In this document: positions 58,102 through 64,000 of the stretch, piece after piece
Layout: each line of letters begins with the position of its first letter
Position numbering within the stretch: the first letter of the stretch is position 1
NCBI RefSeq assembly: GCF_005893125.1
Contig: NZ_VCJS01000031.1
Coordinates: 21,495-85,494, forward strand
DNA length: 64,000 nucleotides
Direction of reading: 5' to 3'
Source of the DNA: Nonomuraea basaltis
Lineage (GTDB): Bacteria; Actinomycetota; Actinomycetes; Streptosporangiales; Streptosporangiaceae
Position numbers and translations under genes: made by a program
The notes under the pieces: model-generated
The model's input: only the letters and a program-made list of their open reading frames with translations
The model's database searches: none
What the model was told of the DNA's origin: nothing

Positions 58102-59363
58102 CAGGACCCGCCTGGCCCATCGCGGCGCTGCTGGTCGGCTATCCGGTCTGGTGGGCGCTCGGGTTCGGCGGCCTGTCGGTGATCGTCCTGGCGGCGCCGA
58201 TGGCGGTGCTGCTGTGGCGGCGCAGGCCCGTCAGGGTGCCGCCCGGGTTCGGCCTGTGGCTGCTGCTGCTCACCGGCTACCTGGTGAGCGCGATGATGCT
58301 GGCCGAGACGCCGCCGGGCACGTACGGCGAGCTCGGCCCCGGCCGCGTCGCCGGCTACGCCATGCGGCTGGCGCTCTACGCGGCCGTTCTGATCATGATG
58401 CTCTACCTGGGCAACCTGACCGAGCGCGAGCTGCCGCAGCTGCGGCTGGTGCGGATGCTCGGCGTGCTGTTCGTCACGACGGTCGCGGGCGGGCTGCTCG
58501 GCGTGTTCTTCCCCGGGTTCTCCTTCACCTCGCCGGTGGAGCTGGTGCTGCCGCGGTGGCTGGCCGAGAACCCGTTCGTGCAGAACCTGATCCACCCCAC
58601 CGCCGCCCAGACGCAGAAGGTGCTCGGCTACGCCTCGCCCCGGCCGGAGGCGCCGTTCGAGTGGGCGAACGCGTGGGGCAGCAACGTGTCGGTGCTGCTG
58701 GTCTGGTTCGTGGTCGGCTGGTGGGTGTACGGCGGGCGGCGGCACAGGCTGTTCGCCGCCGGGATGGTCGCCCTGGCCGCGATCCCGATCGTGTACTCGC
58801 TCAACCGCGGCCTGTGGATCGGCCTCGGCCTGGCGATCGTTTATCTGATCGTCCGAGTGGGCGGGCGCACCAGGGTCGCGCTGTGCGGGGCGGTGACGGC
58901 GGCGGCGCTGGCGTTCGCGCTCAGCCCGCTCGCGGCGCTGGTCGCGCAGCGGCTGGACAAACCGCATTCGAACGACATCAGAGCCTTCACCGTGACCGCC
59001 ACCCTCGTGGCGGCCGGGCACTCGCCGGTGATCGGCTACGGCAACACCCGCAACGCGACGGGCAACCACCGCACGATCACCACGGGCAAGACCCAGTGGT
59101 GCATGACCTGCGGGCATCCGCCGCTGGGCAGCGACGGGCAGCTCTGGCTGCTGATCATCACGCAGGGGTTCACGGGGGCGGCCCTCTATGTGGCGTTCTT
59201 CCTCGGCGCGATTCGGCGCCACTGGCCCGACCGCAGCCCGATCGGGCTGGCCGGGGTGCTGGTGATGGGGCTGGTGCTGCTCTACATGTTCGTCTACGAC
59301 GGCCTGGTCACGCCGCTCAGCCTCTACCTCGTCTCGTTCGCCCTCCTGTGGAGGAACGCATGA
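58098..59363 (+). CDS. O-antigen polymerase/ligase-like membrane protein (Wzy/WaaL type)
   Basis: 421 residues with about 10-12 transmembrane helices. The large extracytoplasmic loop between late helices carries GYGNTRNATGNHRTITT and TCGHPPLGSDGQLWLL, matching the O-antigen ligase/polymerase family's H-N-x-x-L/GxxG region. It would polymerise lipid-linked repeat units outside the membrane. GTG start overlapping the Wzz stop by four bases; its own stop overlaps the kinase-like start (ATGA). Confidence 0.87.
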   Translation: MTGPAWPIAALLVGYPVWWALGFGGLSVIVLAAPMAVLLWRRRPVRVPPGFGLWLLLLTGYLVSAMMLAETPPGTYGELGPGRVAGYAMRLALYAAVLIMMLYLGNLTERELPQLRLVRMLGVLFVTTVAGGLLGVFFPGFSFTSPVELVLPRWLAENPFVQNLIHPTAAQTQKVLGYASPRPEAPFEWANAWGSNVSVLLVWFVVGWWVYGGRRHRLFAAGMVALAAIPIVYSLNRGLWIGLGLAIVYLIVRVGGRTRVALCGAVTAAALAFALSPLAALVAQRLDKPHSNDIRAFTVTATLVAAGHSPVIGYGNTRNATGNHRTITTGKTQWCMTCGHPPLGSDGQLWLLIITQGFTGAALYVAFFLGAIRRHWPDRSPIGLAGVLVMGLVLLYMFVYDGLVTPLSLYLVSFALLWRNA

Positions 59364-60259
59364 ACGACGCCGACGTCCGGCTCGGCTACCTCGCGGAGAC
59401 CGTCCGGCTGCTGTATCCCGGGCCGGGCTCGCCCCGGGCGTACACCGTGCTGCCGCACGCCGCCGTGCCCCGCAGGCTGGCGCCGCGCCGCTGGTGGCAC
59501 CTCTGGTCCGAGGTCGTGGTGCCGGGCGAGGGGTCCATCGCGGAGCACCTGAGTGAGGTCTTCGGCCGGCCGGTCGAGATCGTTCTTCACGTACGTCCCG
59601 CGCGGCGGGCCAACCGCAAACCCATCCTGGAGGTCCGCTCCAGCGGGCGGCGGCTGGCGTTCGTGAAGATCGGCGACAGCCCGCAGGCGCGCGAGCTGAT
59701 CACCGCCGAGGCGGCGGCCCTGCGCCGGCTGGCGGGACTCGGACTGGAGACCGTGGCCACACCGGCCGTGCTGCACCACGGCGACTGGCGCGGGCTGGCG
59801 GTGCTGGCCCTGTCGCCGCTACCGGTGCGGCGCGGCCGCGCGCCCCGGCCGCCGCTGCTGCTGAAGGCGATCAAGGAGATCGCGCGCACCGGAGGGCGCA
59901 GCGCCGCCTGGCACGGGGACCTGGCGCCGTGGAACATGTGCCCGGCGCCCGACGGGCGGCTGCTCGTGTGGGATTGGGAGCGCTACGAGGTCGATGTGCC
60001 TTACGGGTTCGACGCCGTGCACTACTTCTTCCAGCGGGCGCTGCGCAGGATGGATCCGCCCGCCGCCGCCCGGGCGTGCGTGGCCCGGGCCGCCCGCGAG
60101 CTCGCCCCGCTGGGCCTGTCGGCGGCCACCGCCAAGCAGACCGCGCTGCGTTACCTCATCGCCCTGGCCGACAGGCACGCCGCGGACGGGCACGCGCCGC
60201 TCGGGCCGCCGGAGACCTGGCTCAACCCGGCCGTCGACCACGAGGAGCTGCTCACATGA
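59360..60259 (+). CDS. APH-fold phosphotransferase-like protein
   Basis: 299 residues. A kinase-like C-terminal lobe shows AWHGDLAPWNMCPAPDG (His-Gly-Asp...Asn, catalytic loop) followed by LLVWDWERYE (the DxD-like metal site), as in aminoglycoside/choline phosphotransferases. The ATP-binding N lobe has FVKIGDSPQARELI (Lys) and EAAALRRLA (Glu). In this operon it probably phosphorylates a sugar or lipid carrier, or regulates synthesis. Related proteins occur in actinomycete and cyanobacterial polysaccharide clusters, but the role is inference. Overlaps both neighbours by four bases. Confidence 0.82.
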   Translation: MNDADVRLGYLAETVRLLYPGPGSPRAYTVLPHAAVPRRLAPRRWWHLWSEVVVPGEGSIAEHLSEVFGRPVEIVLHVRPARRANRKPILEVRSSGRRLAFVKIGDSPQARELITAEAAALRRLAGLGLETVATPAVLHHGDWRGLAVLALSPLPVRRGRAPRPPLLLKAIKEIARTGGRSAAWHGDLAPWNMCPAPDGRLLVWDWERYEVDVPYGFDAVHYFFQRALRRMDPPAAARACVARAARELAPLGLSAATAKQTALRYLIALADRHAADGHAPLGPPETWLNPAVDHEELLT

Positions 60260-61110
60260 GGACCACGAAGCGGTCCGTGCTGTCGCTGTCGCGGAGCGCG
60301 GGCAGGCTCACGTCCGGGGTGCGGGTGCTGCCGTCGTTCCTGATCGCGGGGGCGCAGCGGTGCGGCACCACGTCGATGTACCGGGCGCTGGCGCAGCATC
60401 CGCTGCTGCTCAAGCCGGTGCTGCACAAGGGCGTGCACTACTTCGACGTCGCCTACTGGCGCGGGCTGTCCTGGTATCAGGGGCATTTCCCGCTGCGGGT
60501 GGGGGCGGCGCTGATCGGGCATCGGTACGGCGGCCGCGCGCCGGCGTTCGAGTCGTCCCCCTATTACCTGTTCCATCCGCTGGCCGGGCAGCGGATCGCG
60601 GCCGATCTGCCCGGGGTGAAGCTGATCGTCCTCGTCCGCGATCCGGTGGAGCGGGCCTGCTCGGCGCACGCCCACGAGCTGGCCAGGGGGTTCGAGAAGG
60701 AGTCGCACTTCGAGTACGCGGTCGAGCTGGAGGCGCGGCGGCTGGCGGGGGCCGAGGAGTTGCTGCGCGAGTCGCCGTACATGCTGCATCACTCCCACCG
60801 CCATCACGCCTACCTGGCCAGGGGCCGCTACGCCGAGCAGCTCGACCGGCTGGAGCCGCTGTTCGGGCGGGACCGGATCCTGGTCCTGGACAGCCACCGG
60901 TTCTTCCGGGAGCCGGAGCCGGTCTATGACCGGGTGCTGGAGTTCCTGGGGGTGCCGCATCTGGGGTATCCGGTGTTCGAGCGGCACAACGGCAGGTCGT
61001 TGCCGCGGCGGGTGCCGCGGGTGCTGGGGCAAGCGCTGCGGGACCACTTCGAGGCGTATGACGCGCGGCTGGTGCGGTGGCTGGGCGAGGAGCCGTCGTG
61101 GCGGCGGTGA
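60256..61110 (+). CDS. PAPS-dependent sulfotransferase
   Basis: 284 residues. The 5'-phosphosulfate loop is LIAGAQRCGTTSMYRAL and the 3'-phosphate site LIVLVRDPVERACSAHAHE, both in the heparan-sulfate N-sulfotransferase style. The middle region has FESSPYYLFHP. It would transfer sulfate from PAPS to a sugar hydroxyl or amine. Start ATG overlapping the previous stop (ATGA). The APS kinase gene 6 kb upstream can supply PAPS. Confidence 0.9.
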   Translation: MRTTKRSVLSLSRSAGRLTSGVRVLPSFLIAGAQRCGTTSMYRALAQHPLLLKPVLHKGVHYFDVAYWRGLSWYQGHFPLRVGAALIGHRYGGRAPAFESSPYYLFHPLAGQRIAADLPGVKLIVLVRDPVERACSAHAHELARGFEKESHFEYAVELEARRLAGAEELLRESPYMLHHSHRHHAYLARGRYAEQLDRLEPLFGRDRILVLDSHRFFREPEPVYDRVLEFLGVPHLGYPVFERHNGRSLPRRVPRVLGQALRDHFEAYDARLVRWLGEEPSWRR

Positions 61111-62384
61111 CCCGGGGTGGGATCACGGCTCTTGGGAGCGTGGGGCTGATCCGGGGCGGGATCGCGGGCGTGATGGGGGCGGCCTTCTCCGCGGTGGCGC
61201 AGTTCGTCCTGGTGGTGGTCGTGACCAGGGCGTTCACCGTGGCGGAGGCCGGGGCCTTCTTCGCGGCGACCGCCGTGGCGCTCATGGCGGCGGGGATCGC
61301 CAAGCTGGACGCGGGGAACGGGCTCGTCTACTTCATCGCGCGCGCGGAGACCTACGGGTATCGCGGCATTTCTGGATATATCCGGGCGGCGCTCGTGCCC
61401 TGCGCGGTGGCGGCGTGCGGGGCCGCGGTGGTGCTGTATCCGCGGGTGGGGCCGGTGGCGGCGGTCCTGCCGGTCATCGTGCTGGGGGACGTGCTGCTGG
61501 CCGCCACCCGGGGCTTCGGGTCCATGCGGCCCACCGTGCTGCTGGACGGTTTGCTGCTGCCCGCCTGCCAGCTCGTCCTGGTGGCCGGGGTGGCGGTGTT
61601 GGGCGTGCCTGAGTGGTTGCCGGTGGCGTGGGGGCTGCCGTACGTGCCGGTGCTGGTGCTGGCGGCGGCCGGGCTGCGGGGGCGGATGCCGAGGAGCCGG
61701 TACCTGCCGGGGACGGGGCGGGATCTGTGGCGGTACACGGCTCCGCGGTCGGTCGCCGGGGCGATCCAGGCGGTGTTCCAGCGGGTGGACATCGTAGTCG
61801 TCGCGCTGCTCGGAGGGCCCGCGCAGGCGGCCGTGTACACGGCCGCCACCCGGTTCAAGGTCGTCGGGCAGCTGGCGAACCAAGGGCTGGCGCAGGCCGT
61901 CCAGGCTCGGCTGGTCGGCGCGCTGGCGAGCGGGGAGCTGGCCCGGGCCAGTGAGCTGTACCAGGGCGCCACCATCTGGCTGGTGCTGGTGACGTGGCCG
62001 GTGTGGCTGGCGTACGGCGCGCTGGCGCCCTGGCTGCTGGGGGTCTTCGGGCCCGCGTACGGGTCGGCGGTGCCGGTGGCGCTGGTGCTGGCGGGGACGA
62101 TGATGGTGGCCACGGCCTGCGGGATGGTGGACGTCGTACTCACCGCCGCCGGGCACACCGGGACGAGCCTGCTCAACCTGGTTGCGGCGATCGCCTGCAC
62201 GCTGGCGCTGGATCTGGCCCTCATCCCTGCGCACGGGGCGCTGGGCGCGGTCGCCGGCTGGTCGGGCGGCGTGATCGTCAAGAACCTGCTGCCGCTGTGG
62301 CAGCTCCACCGCCGCTACGGCCTGCACCCGTTCGGCCGCCACACCCTGGCGGCGCTGCGGTTGCGCACGTGGGCGGCGGCATGA
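61098..62384 (+). CDS. Polysaccharide flippase (Wzx-like, MOP superfamily)
   Basis: 428 residues with about 12-14 transmembrane helices. It begins SVGLIRGGIAGVMGAAFSAV and has the characteristic DLWRYTAPRSVAGAIQAVFQ and RFKVVGQLANQGLAQAVQAR segments. It would flip lipid-linked repeat units across the membrane for the Wzy-like protein. The GTG at 61098 is chosen for the GAGGAG five bases upstream; it overlaps the sulfotransferase by 13 bases. The stop overlaps the second sulfotransferase start (ATGA). Confidence 0.9.
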   Translation: MAAVTRGGITALGSVGLIRGGIAGVMGAAFSAVAQFVLVVVVTRAFTVAEAGAFFAATAVALMAAGIAKLDAGNGLVYFIARAETYGYRGISGYIRAALVPCAVAACGAAVVLYPRVGPVAAVLPVIVLGDVLLAATRGFGSMRPTVLLDGLLLPACQLVLVAGVAVLGVPEWLPVAWGLPYVPVLVLAAAGLRGRMPRSRYLPGTGRDLWRYTAPRSVAGAIQAVFQRVDIVVVALLGGPAQAAVYTAATRFKVVGQLANQGLAQAVQARLVGALASGELARASELYQGATIWLVLVTWPVWLAYGALAPWLLGVFGPAYGSAVPVALVLAGTMMVATACGMVDVVLTAAGHTGTSLLNLVAAIACTLALDLALIPAHGALGAVAGWSGGVIVKNLLPLWQLHRRYGLHPFGRHTLAALRLRTWAAA

Positions 62385-63262
62385 GGGCCCCCATCCTGGT
62401 GACGGGGCTGCCGAGGAGCGGCACGAGCTGGACGGGGAAGATGCTCGCGGCCGGCGGCGGCCTGGTCTACGTCAACGAGCCGCTCAACCCGCAGCACCCG
62501 CCCGGCCGCTGCCCGGGCGTGCTCAGGGCGGAGGTGACTCACCGGTTCCAGTACATCTGCGACGACAACGCCGGCGCCTGGCTGCCCGCCTTCCGCGACA
62601 CGACCGCCCTGCGCTACCACTGGGCGGCTGAGCTGCGCGCGAACCGCTCCCCTTACGACCTGGCCCGTCTCCTCCGCTACGGCACCGCCTTCACGCTCGG
62701 CCGCCTGGCGGGCCGGCGCGCGCTGCTCGACGATCCGTTCGCGGTGCTGAGCGCGGGCTGGTTCGCCCGGCGGCTGGGGTGCCGGGTCATCGCGCTGATA
62801 CGGGACCCGGTGTCGTTCGTGGCGAGTTGGCGGCGATTGGGCTGGACGGTCCACTTCCACGAGCTCCTGGACCAGCCGATGCTGGTTCGCGACCATCCGG
62901 AGCTGCTCGCCCTCGACGACTCCCAGGACCGCATCGCCAAGATCGCCGCCCTCTGGCGGGTCACCCACGCGATCCTGACCCGAACGCCGGGAATCCTCCT
63001 TGTTTCGTACGAATCCCTGGCCGCCGACCCGCTCCCCGGTTTCGAGCGCCTGTACGCCTACGCGGGCCTCCCTTGGACCCCCGCCGCCGGACGCCGCATC
63101 GCCAGGGCGTGCACCGGTCCGTCGAACGAAGGTGGTTTCCGCTGGTCGGGCCTGTCCCGCACGGCGTACCGGCGCATGGACTCCCGCCGCGCGCTCGAAG
63201 TGGCCGCCCGCGGACTCAGCCCGGCGGACGCGGCCCGCGTCCGCGCCCTCACCTCCGCGTAG
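62381..63262 (+). CDS. Second sulfotransferase
   Basis: 293 residues. The 5'-phosphosulfate motif is LVTGLPRSGTSWTGKMLAA, and the 3'-phosphate motif VIALIRDPVSFVASWRRLG. A His (TVHFHELLDQ) and the C-terminal YAGLPWTPAAGRRIARACTG region fit carbohydrate sulfotransferases of the Sulfotransfer_3 type. It differs from the first sulfotransferase and would modify another position. Start ATG overlaps the flippase stop by four bases. Its end overlaps the convergent glycosyltransferase by 14 bp. Confidence 0.88.
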   Translation: MRAPILVTGLPRSGTSWTGKMLAAGGGLVYVNEPLNPQHPPGRCPGVLRAEVTHRFQYICDDNAGAWLPAFRDTTALRYHWAAELRANRSPYDLARLLRYGTAFTLGRLAGRRALLDDPFAVLSAGWFARRLGCRVIALIRDPVSFVASWRRLGWTVHFHELLDQPMLVRDHPELLALDDSQDRIAKIAALWRVTHAILTRTPGILLVSYESLAADPLPGFERLYAYAGLPWTPAAGRRIARACTGPSNEGGFRWSGLSRTAYRRMDSRRALEVAARGLSPADAARVRALTSA

Positions 63263-64000
63263 CGCCGGCCCTTTCCTTGAGGCGCGTGACCAGGCACCGG
63301 CCCAGCAGCCGCGCCGCGAACGGCAGGTCGTCGGCCAGGTAGCGGTGTGCCAGCCGTCCCGGCTCGCTGACGAGCCTGAACGCCCACTCCAGCCCGGCCC
63401 GCCGCAGCCATTCCGGCGCCCTCGGCACCGTCCCCGCCGCAAAGGAGATCGCCGCCCCGCACCCCAGGAACCACGCCTCCGGGAGCTCTTCACGCAGCTC
63501 CGCGATGAGCAGGTCCTGCCGGGGAAACCCGAGCCCGACGAAGACGAGCCGGGGCCGCGCGGCGATCACCCTCCGCCGCACGAGCCGGCGTCCCTCAGGT
63601 GTGGTGTCGAAGCGGTACGGCGGAGCGTGGGCGCCGCAGACCCGCAGCGTCGGGTAGCAGGTCGTGAGCTCGGCTGCGGCCTTCTGCGGCACGCCTGGGG
63701 GGCCGCCGAGCAGATAGACGGGCCAGCCTCGGCGGGCGGCGAGCTTGCTGAGCGCCCAGATGAGGTCGGCTCCCGTGACGCGCTGGGGCAGCGGTGTGCC
63801 CAGCAACCTGGCCGCCCACACCAGCGGCATCCCATCGGCCACCACCAACTCGGCGGAGCACACCAGGTCCTTGAGCGAGGGGTCTTTGGCCGCGACCTGG
63901 CAGATGTCGATGTTCGGGGTGACGATGCGCCCGCCCCGGCCCGCCTCCAGCTCGGCGGCCACCCGCTGGATCACCTGGTCCTCGGTGAGCGCGTCCACCC
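63249..64000 (-). CDS. WecG/TagA/CpsF family glycosyltransferase, 5' end beyond the window
   Basis: The visible 250 residues carry the family signature TPNIDICQVAAKDPSLKDLV, ELVVADGMPLVWAARLLG, VYLLGGPPG and FVGLGFPRQD, then GCGAAISFAAGTVPRAPEWL. Such enzymes transfer N-acetylmannosamine, glucose or similar from UDP-sugars to lipid-linked intermediates. Family members normally have 10-20 more residues before DALTEDQV, so the true start probably lies past position 64000. It faces the operon end-to-end and is probably part of the same locus. Confidence 0.88.
   Translation of the reverse strand, partial: VDALTEDQVIQRVAAELEAGRGGRIVTPNIDICQVAAKDPSLKDLVCSAELVVADGMPLVWAARLLGTPLPQRVTGADLIWALSKLAARRGWPVYLLGGPPGVPQKAAAELTTCYPTLRVCGAHAPPYRFDTTPEGRRLVRRRVIAARPRLVFVGLGFPRQDLLIAELREELPEAWFLGCGAAISFAAGTVPRAPEWLRRAGLEWAFRLVSEPGRLAHRYLADDLPFAARLLGRCLVTRLKERAGATRR

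Overview
The window is chromosomal DNA of a very GC-rich actinomycete. It carries mycothiol S-conjugate amidase (mca), DUF4307 and DUF501 proteins, ECF sigma factors, AfsR-type regulators and the order mfd-SurA-mazG-eno-ftsB-DUF501-ppx. GTG/TTG starts are frequent and several genes appear to be leaderless. DUF6292, a class A PBP with a proline-rich tail and the family mix suggest Streptosporangiales (Nonomuraea-like); that placement is inference from gene content only.

Layout. 1-2.2 kb: 5' end of greA, DUF4307, mca, a small membrane protein and a tiny GNAT. 2.2-9.6 kb: an unknown acidic protein, a YyaL-type thioredoxin-domain protein, a class A penicillin-binding protein, and an Lrp/AsnC regulator divergent from 4-hydroxyphenylpyruvate dioxygenase. 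9.8-19 kb: M1 lipoprotein peptidase, ECF sigma factor with a coupled membrane protein, ROK kinase plus FIST protein, and a MoxR-type AAA+ ATPase / von Willebrand A pair. 19.1-23.2 kb: an accessory-looking stretch with an epimerase remnant, a MarR-MFS-nitroreductase cassette with operators, and small membrane proteins. 23.2-35.2 kb: cystathionine gamma-synthase, an orphan histidine kinase overlapped antisense by an AfsR-like regulator, an oxidoreductase, cystathionine beta-synthase, SGNH hydrolase, PQQ-like lipoprotein and thiolase. 35.2-43.3 kb: repeats, F420/FMN-type oxidoreductase, DUF4287, Bax inhibitor-like protein, an unusual tRNA, a deformylase-like protein with an altered active site, ACT protein, NDH-2 under a Rex operator, family-5 uracil-DNA glycosylase, PadR pair and a three-repeat secreted protein. 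43.4-51.9 kb: conserved housekeeping block ppx to mfd. 52-64 kb: cupin, methyltransferase, then an APS kinase with a decayed sulfurylase domain, a TauE/SafE permease, a GH26-like lipoprotein, and a tightly overlapping exopolysaccharide operon (Wzz-like, Wzy/ligase-like, APH-fold kinase, two sulfotransferases, Wzx flippase), with a WecG/TagA glycosyltransferase running off the end.

The most interesting unit is the 53-64 kb block, which can be read as a sulfated surface-polysaccharide locus: an activated-sulfate enzyme beside two PAPS-type sulfotransferases inside a Wzx/Wzy/Wzz operon. Other notable items are a class I (short variable arm) tRNA with a UAA anticodon, a Rex operator in front of ndh, a deformylase whose HEXXH glutamate is glutamine, and an ~83-bp dispersed repeat that supplies the C-terminal tail of the TauE permease.
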